A stretch of 64,000 nucleotides of DNA from Euonymus europaeus (GCA_963580455.1 OY756963.1:18495555-18559554), one strand, 5' to 3'. Shown: positions 10,686-23,806, counted from the first letter of the stretch. Notes: generated by a model from the letters alone, not told the origin. Program-made: numbers and translations.

Positions 10686-11330
10686 ATTGATATCAGAGTT
10701 TTTGTGACTCAGTAGGGGAGCGTCACTGGTGTTTTTTTGCGTTTTGCCTAGTTGTTTCATAACTTAGGGTAGCGCTGATATCTAATTCATCTTCCACTTT
10801 GGGTCCTTCGTATAGGAGGGTCATATCTAATGTTATGTATGATGTAGATAAGTTTGACGGAAAAAGGGGAGCTTCAGTGTGTAGCAATTTGAGGTGATGC
10901 ATATTATTTATCATTGGAATTTAGATCTTACTCTTGGTGATAGACTGAATGATATTCTCGAAAGTGTTTGGGAGAAGATGAATTGATAGTTTTGTAGTTT
11001 AATTTGATATTGCCTAGAAAAGAATATCAAACACTCGATGATGAAGGAGACTAGGGCCAAAGAGTAATGGTTGAAGCTTGAGAGCAACTATGTGACAAGG
11101 AGTGTAGAAAATAGGTTCCATTTGAAATATATAAAAAAATTGTTTAGGTTTCAATACACTTTGGATAGCGCTATGTCGGATCACTTCAATAAGTATGGTC
11201 AAATTTTGGCTAATAAAATGGATATATATGTTCATACTGACTCTTCTTCTGATGCATTGACACTAAGAGAAAGACTTGAAAGTGGGAATGGTGAGAAGTC
11301 ATAAACTCTTCTCAAGACAAGAGGTATTTC
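10686..11330 (+). mobile_element. Decayed Ty1/copia gag remnant
   Basis: After the primer-site match, broken frames keep pieces of a copia gag: an initial segment like KFDGKRGAS near 10845-10870, then at 11071-11304 a 77-codon piece with LESNYVTRS, KKLFRFQYTL, DHFNKYGQIL and DALTLRERLESG. These correspond in order to the LESLYMTKSLTNRL, LYTFRM, HLDEFN and LEEVKAAL blocks of copia gag. Several stops and frameshifts make it inactive. Confidence 0.65.
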
Positions 11331-13920
11331 AGAGATCTCTATTGTAGGATGACTTATCTTTTACCTTGAGACTCAAGATATTGCACAACTATTTTAGTGG
11401 TAAACGTATCCCTTATGGACCAATTAACGTCCATTACTATCCAAGAAAACCTCTCTAGAAGGAAGCCCACAAACCCATCAAAGATGCAACTCAGAGATCC
11501 CCTCCGAAGGCAAACTTGGAACATCATCTAGTTGTGGTTATTCGAGAAGAGACTTTAGGGATGACAAAAGATGAAGCAACATCTAGTGTTATGTTTGGGA
11601 AGCCAACACTCAATACAATTCCGCATGTGTGACCATCATACCTATCAAGCCATGTAGACGGTATGTTGATTAACAGACTTTTAGTTGACAATAGGTCTAC
11701 AACGAACCTGATGCCTTGTTTTACCATGCTTAAGATGGGTAGGCAAGAGTATAATCTGATTTCAACTAATGCTACTAGCTTAGACTTCAGAGGAGGTATC
11801 TCTATGACCTAAGGTATCTCAAAATTAAACCTTATTGTTGTTATAAAAATCATGACCACACCATTCCTTATTATCAATTCACATTCTACATATAATCTTA
11901 TGCTGGGAAGACACTGGATATATTCGTTCACAATAGTTTCATCATATCTATATCAGTGCATTGTGTTTTGAAATGAGAATGATAGAGATGTGGTTAGGGC
12001 AGACAAGAATCCATTCGTGGCATCAACAAATTGTGCAAAGGCTAGACTCTATAATGACGACATCGAAAGTCTCAAAGTGATAGGCTTTGACAAGCACGAA
12101 AGATCCAAATTGGTTTCCTTTAATAATAATTCATCGTTAGATGAGGTAAAGACCATACACACAGGTTTTCAAACTTGATGACTCGTTAACTTTTGCCTCC
12201 AGATATCAGAGAAGAGATGTTTTCTCTCCTCAAGGAGTTTTAAAATTATTTTGCTTGAGAGTACAAGGAGATGCCATGCATTTCTTGAGAACCTGTGGTT
12301 ATCCAATATTATACCTATAGTGAAGAAGAACGAAAAAATTAGAGTTTGCATAGACTCAGAAGTCTCAACTTGGCCATGCCAAAAGATGTGTATCCCATGC
12401 CGATTGTCGACATACTGGTGGATTAATTAGCCAAATACCAAGTCCTATCCTTCATGGATGAGCACTCGGGCTACATTCAGATATTTATTGTAGTAGAATA
12501 TACGCCCAAAACTGCATTTCGGTGTGCAGGGCCCTGAGAGCATTTGAATGGTGGTGATATTGTTTGGCCTAAAGAACGCAGGAGCTAGAGAGTAATGAAT
12601 TCCATTTTTCATGATATGCTCGGATGGTTCATAGCGATCTATATTGATGACGTGGTAGTGAAGTCTCCTTCTCATAGATAGCACCTTGCATACCTAAGGC
12701 GAGCATTGGCTAGAATGAAAACTTATGGCCTAAAGATGAACCCATTAAAATGCACATTTGGAGTATCAACAAGTAATTTCTTAGGATTTCTATTATATCC
12801 GAGAGGCATTGAAGTGGACAAGTATAAATCAAGAATAGTTCTTGATGGAAAGCCTCCAAACAATGAAAGAAACTCCAGAGATTCCTTGAGTAGATTAATT
12901 TCCTCTGAAGATTCATCTCAAATCTAGCAGGAAAAGTCTAGGTATTCTCTTACCTCCTAAAACTGAAGCAAGAAGGATTATTAAGGATGTTTGTCATCAA
13001 CAAGCTTTCCAGAAAATCAAGGAGTATCTAGAGCGACCTCCAGTGCTAACATCTCCTACACCTATGAAAGTCTTAAAACTGCACATCTCAGCAGTATATG
13101 GATCCATTGATTGTCTCCTAGCTCAAGATAATGAAAGTGGCGAAGAACAAATTATCTACTACCTCAATAGGTTGTTGTCTCTAACCAAAAAGACATATGC
13201 TTCAATTAAAAAGCTCTACTTGAGCCTTTTCTTTGCAGCCACGAAGCACAGACACTATATGCTGCCAATCACTATTTTACTCCTATACATAATAGATTTG
13301 ATCAAATACCTTCTGTCTAGAGGAAGAATAGGCAAATGGTCCATCGCCTTGATGGAGTTCACTTTTCAATACATGCCATTGAGAGCAGTGAAAGGACAAG
13401 TGCTCATAGATTTATTTTCGCAAATTATCCTTGCCTAGACATTGAAGAAACAAACACTTAGGAGTTGATGACATTCATATTATCCTTCACTCCTTGGACA
13501 CTTCTATTTGACCGCTCTATAACATATTACATTTTCAAATTTGGTGTTATCATTATCTTCGTTGAAGGTTAGAAGACACTTTTGTCTTTTCAATTTGATT
13601 TTGAATGTACAAACAACCAAGCATATTACGAAGCCGTCATCATTGGCTTGAAGATTATAGGGGAGTTAGGAGCATGAACATTTGAAGTGTTAGGAGATTC
13701 TCAGTTGGTAATCAACCACCTGGAAGGAACCTACAAATGATACAGTCTAGGCCTTTCACCCTTATACATGGCGGCCAAGCAGTTGTTGGATGACTTCAAT
13801 TATGCTATTGTTTCTCATGTTTTAAGGAGATTCAACACTGAGCCAATAAACTAGTCCAAGTGGTAACGAGAGTCAAAATATCACAAGGCACATCCAATGA
13901 ACCATATTTACAAAGTGACA
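11331..13920 (+). mobile_element. Decayed Ty3/gypsy pol remnant (protease, reverse transcriptase, RNase H)
   Basis: Broken frames read in order. Protease is near 11670-11960: LLVDNRSTTNLM stands where the active site is normally DxGS, then LMLGRHWI. Reverse transcriptase is near 12370-12830: MPKDVYPMPIVD, LSFMDEHSGYIQI, FRCAGP, the catalytic YIDDVVVKS at about 12640, and LKMNPLKCTFGV...LGFL. The RT-linked RNase H follows near 13010-13440 (AFQKIKEYLERPPVL, LYLSLFFAATKHRHYML). A second RNase H-like part near 13600-13740 has NNQAYYEAVI and LGDSQLVINHLEG. Many stops and frameshifts are present. No integrase or LTR was identified. It follows a copia gag remnant, so the locus is a mosaic. Confidence 0.85.
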
Positions 13921-13971
13921 GTTTGATATTCTCCCCTTGTGCACTATCTCAAATTGCTAATTCAAATTAAG

Positions 13972-14555
13972 TTTCTTAGTGATTTCATTTTTACTCTTAC
14001 CTAAATCCTAATGCAAGACTATGAATTCACAAGGTTATACATACGAAAAATATTTGAACATCTCTTAAATTTTCTTCTAACATGTACATAATTCACATTT
14101 AATCAAAATCCTTCATTGGAACTTATCTAGACCCACTTTACTTTATTCCATGATAAGCGAGAAAAAGAAATAATGGCAAGATAATGAAATCATTATTTTT
14201 TCGAATAAGAATATATATTGCCTATATATAAAATATATTAACAACACACACATAAGTTCTGATCATGAATCATGATAGAAGTAGACATTATTATGGAATA
14301 TATATTGAGTCAAAAGTCTTCATCATCATACAAACATTTGAAGACTTCAAGAGATATAAATGTTTATTCTTCTAGTGAAGAGATACTTAGTTTAAAATGT
14401 AGCTACTTAACTCAAGGAATATATTTGATATTTATTTTGCCTTGCTACTTTAAACAGTTAAAAAGACGCTTAATGTATATTTTTTTATTTATGATTTCTA
14501 AACCATGTGCAGTTGATACTCTCATTCGGGCACAAAATGTGACCTCCATATAATA
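13972..14555 (+). repeat. Diverged direct repeat, right copy
   Basis: This is the same-orientation partner of 8841-9466. It follows directly after the gypsy remnant. It lacks the AT microsatellite of the left copy and holds a chance 93-codon open frame (14272-14553) with no recognisable domain. Confidence 0.75.
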
Positions 14556-14937
14556 TTGAGAGCCACTATTTACACACGGATAAACCGCCCGTTTTGCAAG
14601 CAATTTTGGATAGCTTATATGTTGCTACATCAAAACTTCTCATTGCTAAATAGAAATTTTCACTAGCATTACATTCGAGTCAAAATCACCATAAAAGTAT
14701 CATTTCTCAAATTGTTCTTGAAAGGAGCATTTAGGGTGAGTCAAGGTTGAAAAATCGATATTACCCTTGTTATTTCTCTTTATTCTTGAAAATACCCTTA
14801 GTTCTTAAATATATAATTAAATACAAATGAATACATTATTAAATATAAATGAATAAATAGTATATTAAATAATAATATTATTATCGTAAATATTTTTGCA
14901 TCTATACAAATATTATAGAAAATGTTAATATTATTAT
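14556..14937. other. Gene-free AT-rich stretch
   Basis: I see no coding or element signal here beyond AT-rich sequence. Confidence 0.5.
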
Positions 14938-15512
14938 GGGTGCGTTTGAATTAACATCTGAAAATTAACATATATACTGTTTGAAATGCTGGTAAACATG
15001 CTGTGAGCTTTTAGTTTAAGTTTTTGCTGGAAGCATATATGCTGTGGCAAATTATATACAAGGGTATTGGTCGAAAATAATAAATAGTGAAATAAAACAA
15101 AGGTTACGACTTTGGGTAAATGTGTAACTTTAAAAAAAGTACTAAATATATGTGTCTTTTTTGAGTCAAAATGCTATGAAAATGTTACAAAAATTAGCAT
15201 CCTGAAGATGTACGGAAATGTTACTTGAAATGGGCGTTTGGTTTTGCAAACAATTTTCAGTAACATGTAGCAAAATGCTAATCCAAAAATATATTTGTCT
15301 TTATCAATATTTATTAAATTGTATTAATATTTTTGTATGTAATCAACCATTCAACCGTAACATTTGAAACAACATTTATGTTATAAAAAAAAAGAATCAA
15401 ATATCCACAATATTTGAGACAACATATATACTGTCATTTGAAACTATATATACGTTACCAAAATATATGTTAAACTATATGTTACTTCTGATATTGTTTC
15501 ACAAACGCACCC
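14938..15512. mobile_element. MITE-like element with GGGTGCGTTTG inverted ends
   Basis: The left end GGGTGCGTTTG (14938-14948) is exactly inverted at the right end, CAAACGCACCC (15502-15512), about 575 bp apart. The inside repeats motifs such as GGCGTTTGGTTTTGC, AACATATATACTGT and TTTGAAAC, in both orientations. No clean target duplication is visible. The style (a GGTGCGTTTGG-like terminus) is common in plant hAT- or Harbinger-type MITEs; the superfamily is undecided. Confidence 0.55.
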
Positions 15513-15689
15513 TTAAATGTTACGGATTTTGAATTCTTTAATTAATAATATATAATTAAGATTTTCCTTTAAAAATGCAGACAAATCTGTCTGGTACATC
15601 ATAATATACTATTTGACTGTCATTATCCGGCTTCCATTAGAAGATTAAGACGTATCTATCCATTTTAAATTTTAAATTTAATCTCCAAT

Positions 15690-15965
15690 TCACTACCTGC
15701 CAATTTAGTTCCAAACTCCCGCTCGCTAATTGCGAAGCACACTCATATCACGACGTCGCTTCGATCATAGTGGCTAATCTAATTTCGATTAAGAAAATTT
15801 AACGCCGTCACAGACCACGACGACTCGGTGGACTCACTCAACCCATCCAGAAACACACGGAAGTGTGGAGACCTGTGAGAGAGAAAGAGGAATTTTTGAG
15901 AGATTCCCATTAGCCAAACACTATTTGAACACTTGAATTAAACCGAGGTTCCTCGAGGAGGTGAA
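15690..15965 (+). promoter_or_regulatory. Probable core promoter and 5'UTR of CRWN4
   Basis: The sequence becomes less AT-rich from about 15710 and runs into the CRWN4 start at 15966. The most probable transcript start lies in this interval, but no clear TATA box was identified. Confidence 0.4.
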
Positions 15966-18900
15966 ATGACGAGTCCTCAACCGGAGCGAGGCGCGATGAC
16001 CCCGATCTATGGCTCTGGTAGACCCTTGTCCATAACGCCAGGGTCTAGGGTCAAGACTCCTCTCAGTGACGATGCGATCTGGAAGCGACTCAAGGAGGCG
16101 GGCTTTGACGAAGACTCTATCAAAAACCGGGACAAGGCTGCTCTCATCGCCTACATCGCTAAACTTGAGGCCGAGGTTTGTTGACTTCTTGAAAAGATTC
16201 TTGATTCTATGGTTCTCTAGGTTGGGTTTTTGATTCTCTGGCGAGGAAACTTGGGGGAATGGAACTGCTTTCAATTTTGAATTTGCCAGACTTAGTTAAA
16301 GCCTTTTCTATGTAGGTTAATTGCATATCAATATTATTATGTGTAAATGATATTTCTCTAATGTACATTTAAGTTAACTGGAATTTATTCCATCTAAAAT
16401 TGAATTGTTAATAACTTTGAGATGGAATTATGTTGTGTTTAGGTGGTGGCTTCACTTTTGATTCTTATCTCTGATTGAGTTGTGCTGAGTAATCACTGTC
16501 TATAAAGAGACTTGATTGTTTTCAGCATTGGTCGATGTAGTTCATATGTGACCATGTCTACAATTGCCTAGTATCCCATTTAATTATTTTCTTTCTTTTT
16601 TCGTTTAAAATTTTACTTAAATTCTGTAGTAGAACCGAACTTTCCTTGTTTTAGTGCGTTCTTTTCCGCGGACGTACTATTGCACTAAGAATATGTTTAC
16701 TTTGTACTTGGCATTTAGCTTTCTTTTATCATGTTTATACATTCACATAAGCATATATGCAAGTGTAAGAGAGGGACAGATTTTGTATGGGATAGTGCCT
16801 CTACAACTGTTTTTTTTCCTTCTTTTTGATGGTTTTATGTGATCACGAGTCTTTTATATTCCTTTTGATGAGCTTTGGGCATGTTCTAACAGCTCATGAT
16901 CAAAGACTATTCTCTTGTGGATAATTGCGTAAGATAAATAGACATTAAGCAATTTATTTGTCTTTAATAATTTTCTGTATGGTGTTATCCTTTCTGCTAG
17001 TGATATGCTGGTGTCCTAGTGACAGTAGATACTTCAAATGATAACTTTCTTTGCCTTTATAATTTTATTACATTTATTTATACAATTCCTGAAAGTATAT
17101 GTACCCATGTCATTATTCTTTCAGTTTGTATCTTATCAGTGAAATGTAAATGTTATGCAGATCTTTGACCTGCATCACCACATGGGGCTTCTTATATTGG
17201 AGAAAAAGAATTTGGCGTCCAAGAATGAGCAAACTAAAACCTCCGTTGATGCAATTGAAATCATGCATAAGCGTGATCATGCTGCCAATGTATCTGCTGT
17301 AGCTGAAGCTATGAAACGAGAGGAGAGTTTGAAGAAAGCTCTAGGAATTGAGAAAGAATGTATTGCTAGTGTAAGATTGCCTTTAAGGTCTTTTTTTTCA
17401 TAGAAATAAAAATAAACATTTTCTCATGTTTCCCTATTACCATTAAGTATTTCTTATGCTTTTCCTCTATTTATTTATTTATTGCAGATTGAGAAAGCCA
17501 TGCATGAGATGCGTGCAGAATGTGCTGAAACAAAGGTGTTATCTGACAATAAATTAGCTGAAGCTCGATCCATGGTAGAAGATGCTCAAAAGAAGTTCAT
17601 TGAAGCTGAAGCAAAGATGCATCTGGCAGAGTCTTTGCATGCAGAAGCCAACCGATATCATCGTGCTGCTGAAAGAAAATTGCAAGAGGTTGAAGCACGT
17701 GAAGATGATCTGACCAGGCGTATCGTTGCTTTCAAAGCTGAGTAAGTATTCTCTTCATTTGTGAGATTTATCAAAGCCTGCTACGTTGTGCTTGTACTTA
17801 GACCTAGTATCACTATGACGTGACTTATAATTTCCTTGAAATGTTGAACTTTAGTGCTGCGGTTTTTTGTGTTGGTAGCTCATAACCTAACTTATGTACT
17901 TTCATGTCAACTTATTAATAGTTTGCTACTGACGCCTTTCTGACTGGATGTTTAATTTAGCTGTTCCCATTTCATAAATGATTTAGAGATTGTGTTGTAT
18001 GAATGCGCCTCAACGAATATAAATCTATCTCGCAGACTGTAACAATTTTTGTGAAAATCCTCTTCTGATTCTGTATTTTTTTTTTCCGTTTTTTAAAGTA
18101 AGCTTGCTAATTTGTTGCTGATAATGCAGTTGCGATGCAAAAGAGAAGGATATGAGGCTTGAGAGACAATCTTTAAGCGATAGACAGAAGGTTCTACAGC
18201 AAGAAGAAGAAAGATTGCTTGATGGACAAGCGTTGCTGAGCCAGAGGGAGGATTACATTTTCAATAGATCTCAGGAACTCAGTCAACTGGATAAAGAGTT
18301 GGGGGCCTCAAAAGCAAATATTGAAGAGCAACGTCGAGCCCTAAATGTGGAGAAATCCAAAGTGGAGCTAACTGTGGCTTCCTTGTCAAAAAGAGAGGAG
18401 GTTCATATGTTTATATAAATTTTATCTTCTTTTACCGCTCACGATTCACATTAGTTTGGTAGAAACACACAATTGTATAATATTCTTTTATAGCTTTTGG
18501 AAAATTCATTTATATATACTTTCTCTTCATGCACACAGGTTGTTTTTGAGAGGGAAGTTTTACTGGGTAAGAAAGAGCAGGATCTACTTATTTTACAAGA
18601 AAAAGTTGCAAGCAAGGAATCTGTGAGTAGTTTTGTTTAACTACATTTTTCATTTAAAATGAATTATTATATTATGTCTGGCCGAATTCAAATTTTGTGA
18701 ACTTACTTAGTATCAATGAATTCTTGTGTGAGTTTTAATTCTTTTTCAATTGATGAAAATTGCAGGAAGAATTAAAAGACACTCTAGCTGATCATGAAGC
18801 TGTTTTGAGAACAATGAAGTCCAACTTGGAAGCTGAATTGGAGAGAAAGCGTAAATTGGTTGAAGATGAACTTGTGGCCAAGAGAAGGGCTGGGGAGTTG

Positions 18901-21900
18901 AGGGAGATTGATATAAATGAAAGGGAAGACCTGCTTCTGGAAAGAGAACATGACTTGGTGGTTCAATCGAAGTCATTAGTAGAAAAAGAGAGGGATGTTG
19001 CAGAAAAGTTGAATCATCTGCAGGAGAAAGAAAGAAGTTTGGATGATTCCCGGAAGGATGTTGAACTAAAGGAATTGTGTTTACAAAGTGAAAAACAAGA
19101 GATTGTTAAAATGAAACACGATCTTCAGGAGTCGTTGGATTCTCTGGAAAACAAAAAGAAGCAAGTTGATTGTGCTAAGGAGAAACTGGAGTTCAAGAAG
19201 AGCGAAACAGATGAGCTATCAGTTCTGGAGATGAAACTTAAAGAAGAAGTTGATGTTGTTAGGGCCCAGAAGTTTGAACTTGTGGCTGAGGCAGACAGAC
19301 TAAGAGTAGAGAAGGCAAAGTTTGAAGCAGAGTGGGAGGTATTAGATGAAAAAAGGGAAGAGATAAGTAAGGAAGCAGAACGCTTGGTGAGCGAGAGACA
19401 GGCGCTTTCTAAGTTTCTGAAGGATGAGCATGATAGCCTGAGGCTAGAGAAGAATTTGATGCGAAATCAACATAAAAATGATTTAGATTTACTTAATCGT
19501 GAGCAAGAAGAATTCATGAATAAAATGGCACAGGAGCGTTCTGAATGTTTTAGCAAACTTCAGCAAGAACGTGCCGAGTTCTTGTTGGGCATTGAAATGC
19601 AAAAGAGGGAGCTGGAGAGTTGCATTGAGAAAAGGCGTGAAGAGGTTGAAAGTTACTTAAAGGAAAGAGAAAAGGCCCTTGAGCAAGAGAGGGCTAATGA
19701 CTTCCAGTATATTAACTCCCTTAAGGAAAGTGCTTCAAAAGAGTTGGAGCATGTTGCTTTTGAACTTAAAAAGCTCGCAGCTGAGAGAACAGAGATCAAT
19801 TTGGATCGTGAGCGAAGGGATCATGAATGGGCAGAGCTAAATAAATCGATCGAGGAACTTGAGATTCTTAGGCAGAAACTAAAGGAACAGAGGGAATTGT
19901 TGCACACAGAGAGAGATGAGATTCATGATGAGATAGAGCGCTTGAAGACATTAGAGAATTTGAAAGTTGCCTTGGATTATGATGCTGTTTCGAAAATGCA
20001 ACAAGCGAATTTGGAGAGCTGGAAGAGACTTTCTGCAAAAAGATATTTGAAGCAGCAAGGTAGTATGAGAGGTGCAAAGTTGGATCAACATGATATGGTC
20101 CTTTTCAGTAATAACGGTGATGGACTTAGTTCTCCTGCTATAGGAAAGCCAAATGACGCCTCTTCCCCTGGCACTGCTCATTTTTCTTGGATCAGGCGAT
20201 GTAAAGAACTGATATTCAAAAGTTCTCCTGAGAAGCCCCACCCGGAGCATGAAAATGGTTCTCCTTTGTCTGACAATGAGGAAGCACACATGACATCAGC
20301 TGGAAAATCGGAATTTTCCAATGCATATGTTGGTCAAAAGTACCAGGGCCAACATATTGTCCGTGAGATGCAGCCGATTGGATATCCTCTTGGTGAACCA
20401 AAAGTGATTCTTGAGGTGCCCCCTGAAGGTAAAGTACCAAAAGGAACGCGCGATGTTGAATCTGAAATTAAGGAAGATGCTAGTAGGACCCCCACCAGCT
20501 CTTCAATTGGACGAGGTCTTCAGGCTGGAAGGAAGCGAAGAATTAATAACTTGACTTGCAATGATCACATTGACCCGCAGCCAGAGCAAGGGCAGAATAA
20601 CAAGAAAAGAAAGCAACAGCAAGACGAGGCTATAAATAGATCTGGAGAAGCTTTTCTAAGGTACTTTTATTAGTCAATGTGTTAACAGCACATTGATGAC
20701 ATTGAATCCTATAAGCTTCTGTGCATTAAGCTTAGTATGCTGTTTGTTTTAGACTCTTATTTTATTGTTGTTAGTCAAATTTTGTACAGAAAAAATACAG
20801 GAGGGGATCAGAGTGTATTGGAGTCATCTAACTCCGCTCAAGGAGATGCTCAAGAGTTTACTGAACTTGTCATAGATAAAATCATTAAGGTCTCAGAAGT
20901 GACTTGTGAGAGGAAAGACACTGAAACCATTCAAAAAACAACTCACTACTTCCTGAATCCCACTGGAGAATCAGAACATGGTGGGGGAACAAATGTCAAT
21001 ACAAATTCTGTAGATGATCTGGATAGTCTGTCGCCCTCTGGTCCTGAGGTGCCTGCAACACTACAAGAAGTGCTTCGGGGATATGGGGGACAAGAGCACA
21101 GTCAGGTAATTTCTATCTTGCATGTGGATATGTGGCATCTAAATGTGCTACTTCTTGTTTATCCTTTGTTCTATAAATGTCTTTTACCTACCAAATGCAT
21201 TCTCATTTATCACATGGTTTTGCGGCTATCCTATGTTTTGAAGCTAAATTGCTGTTATCATTCCATAGATGAATTTTGTAGGTTGATGTCAGGCTTATGT
21301 ACTGATGATAAGTATCTGCTGAGGACTTTGAGTACTGGGGATAAAGATAAGTTGAAAAGGTTAATCTGCAACTTGTTCCCTAGGCCTGGATAGTTTGAAA
21401 ACATATTGAGGTCTGTCTGATTCGATATGCAGAAAAGGGGAGTGGATTTCAGTATTCAAGGCTTAACGGCTTTTCTGTATTGCAGGATTCGTGGTTTAAA
21501 TGTCTTGTCTGTGTGCTTCACTGTTCACTGTTATTTTTGTTTGTTTATAATCATTGTTGTTGAAGTTTCCACAATTCCAGAAATGTATATGTTTCTACTG
21601 TCATTAATAGTCTCCTCTCTCGTCATGGAAGTCGTTGTGCTATTTTTGTTCTGCAGCACTGATGCCTGAAATAATGAGAGTGTTTTTAGATTGTGAATTA
21701 TGTTCTTAAATGATATTCATGTACCTTAGATAATTGATGAAATACCTTTTTTGTTTCCTACTCCTGTTTCTGCTTTTTTCTCCCTTTTGTTATCTCTTGT
21801 GTGCTTTTTAGGTTGCAACTGATGTTCATTTGTTCAAATGTCATTTTGTTTCTTTGCACTGGCGAAGCAATTTATGCATGGTTTTTTCTTGCAGCCTCTA

Positions 21901-22002
21901 GAAATTGACATGGTTGAAAGGAATGGCCAGAAGGTTAAGAATAGCAATGCAGGATCAGAAGACAAAGATAATGTGAACGAGAACACTGGTACACGGACAT
22001 GA
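15966..22002 (+). CDS. CRWN4: CRWN4-type nuclear lamina coiled-coil protein (CROWDED NUCLEI / NMCP2 class)
   Basis: Plant lamin analogue at the nuclear periphery that sets nuclear size, shape and chromocentre organisation. Exons: 15966-16175, 17161-17370, 17488-17741, 18130-18400, 18539-18622, 18766-20660, 20790-21105, 21895-22002. All have GT/AG borders and phases close, giving 1115 codons plus stop. The N-terminus has RPLSITPGSRV, then DAIWKRLKEAGFDEDSIK and DKAALIAYIAKLE, the CRWN4 signature; CRWN1-3 begin differently. A heptad-rich coiled coil fills about residues 65-770. The conserved block FSWIRRCKELIFKSSPEK is near 815-833, and basic nuclear-localisation clusters (GRKRRIN, NKKRKQQQ) lie near 930-960. 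The tail is acidic and low in conservation, as usual for this class. The protein is somewhat longer than the Arabidopsis protein (about 1000 residues). The last two exons rest on splice logic alone. Confidence 0.95.
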
Positions 22003-23094
22003 TCAAAACAGAAGTCAGAACACTAAGTGGTCGTGCATTTTGATGTGATGTGATTCATGACATGGAGTATGGAACCGTTATTTGTTGAAATGTTCCTCTC
22101 AAGTAACCCAGTATAACCAGTCTTAGTGTCCTCTGATATACCTTTGAATAGCCCCCAATTTTGTAAATGACTGGTCTGAGATGAATGTGCAAGTTCTTGT
22201 GTATGATTTGGGCATCTTAAATTTTTCTTTTTTTGTGGTGGGGGGGTTGTTTTGGGTCACTCGTTTTTTTAGTGTTTTGATGCTAGTTTTTATTCTGGGA
22301 GGATTGATCTGAAGCTAATTGTTGGTTGTTGCTTGACATATGACGAGAGATTGCGAGGTGCCACACTGGCATTTGGTAGTGTTCATCTTGTTGCTTGGGT
22401 TTTATTTCTTATGCGGTGAGTTTGCTAAGTGGCATTTCTGTTTCTAAATTTGGTTGTTTCTTTTTGTACGAAGGTGTCAGTGAATTTGTGGATTGTGGGT
22501 TACCAAAATTGATCAAATTTAGAGGACAATGTATGTTTCATCCGTGGAATTTGTAAAGTGGATATGGGTGAAGGAAAACAATAGTATAGGAACAAAACCA
22601 CTGCTTTTGCAGCTCTTCGCTCTACAACTACATTAGTCTGTAATGATACTTGTGAATGTGTGTAGATCCATATATTCTTTGAAAAGTAGTTAGAATATAC
22701 CCTGCGCCACGATTTTATTTTTGGGTGTTTGACTTGGATGACTGATTTGTTTGATCCCGATTAAACTTTGAACATAATTTTTATATCTGAAATCTGGATT
22801 CAAATACAAAAAATTGTCCTACTTAAAACTGGGTAAGGATGCAAACATAAATAATCTTGTCCGATTTAGGTACCGTTTGGTAAACAATTTCCAACAACAT
22901 ATAATTTAGCATTCAGCATATATGCTATACATAAAAAGCTACTTACCCAAACACTCAATAACAATTTTAGCATATATGTTACAATTTTCAAATGTTATAT
23001 AAAAAATCATTTTCAACAACATTTATCATCTACCACAAATGAAAAGTCTAAACTGCCCCTTATATTTCACCCAAATAACCAACATGTTAATAAT
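22003..23094. other. CRWN4 3'UTR and AT-rich spacer
   Basis: The first few hundred bases are probably 3'UTR. At 22865-23030 the sequence (CCGTTTGGTAAACAATTTCC, TTAGCATATATG) resembles inner modules of the MITE at 14938-15512 and is probably a truncated relative. Confidence 0.45.
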
Positions 23095-23600
23095 CCATTA
23101 TTTATTTTATTTAATAATATATTAACTTTTAATAATTAATAAATTGTTATTTATTTTATTTATTAATTTATTAATTTTTAATAATTAATAAATTGTTATT
23201 TATTTTTATTTAATAATATATTAATTTTTAATAATTAATAAATTGTTATTTATTTTTATTTAATAATATATTTATTTTTAATAATTAAATTTTTTTATTA
23301 TTTTTATTTAATAATATATTTATTTTTAATAATTAATAAATTGTTATTTATTTTTATTTAATAATATATTTATCTTTAATAATTAATAAATTTTTATTTA
23401 TTTTATTTAATAATATATTTATTTTTAATAATTAATAAATTTTTATTTATTTTAAATATATTTATTTTTATTTATTTTATTTAATAATATATTTATTTTT
23501 AATAATTAATAAATTTTTATTTATTTTATTTAATAATATATTTATTTTTAATAATTAATAAATTTTTATTTATTTTATTTAATAATATATTTATTTTTAA
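23095..23600 (+). repeat. AT-rich minisatellite, about 50-bp unit, about ten copies
   Basis: The motif AATAATTAATAAAT recurs at 23131, 23181, 23231, 23280 (shortened), 23329, 23379, 23428 and further on, giving a 49 to 50-bp period. The unit also contains TTTTATTTAATAATATATTTATT. It is almost pure A and T and lies between the end of CRWN4 and the BCAT promoter. Such tracts can act as matrix-attachment DNA; that role here is inference. Confidence 0.9.
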
Positions 23601-23806
23601 CTCGAACCCGATTTTTAACCGCCCCTAATTTTATTTACTGGAGGACTAGAATGTTTGATATTATTTTATTATGATGATATAAAAGCGCCTTCTAATTCTA
23701 GGCTAAATAGGGTGGGTGGGGATGACACTGGCAGCATCCAGTCAATTGTAGACTAAGAAACACACATTTTCAAAAGAGCCAAACGGAAAAATAACAGAGA
23801 CAGACA

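Noticed and set aside
16654..16842. Open frame with a hydrophobic stretch in CRWN4
   Set aside because: It lies in intron 1 of CRWN4; the hydrophobicity comes from the T-rich intron.
18746..20440. Several minus-strand open frames opposite CRWN4 exon 6
   Set aside because: They are shadows of a long coiled-coil coding exon rich in GAA/AAG codons; no independent evidence.
21106..21894. Reading CRWN4 exon 7 through to the open frame end at 21393, or the frame at 21427-21669, as coding
   Set aside because: Exon 7 ends at a good donor (CAG|GTAATT at 21105) and the following protein is hydrophobic and unlike the family; exon 8 at 21895 restores an acidic tail.
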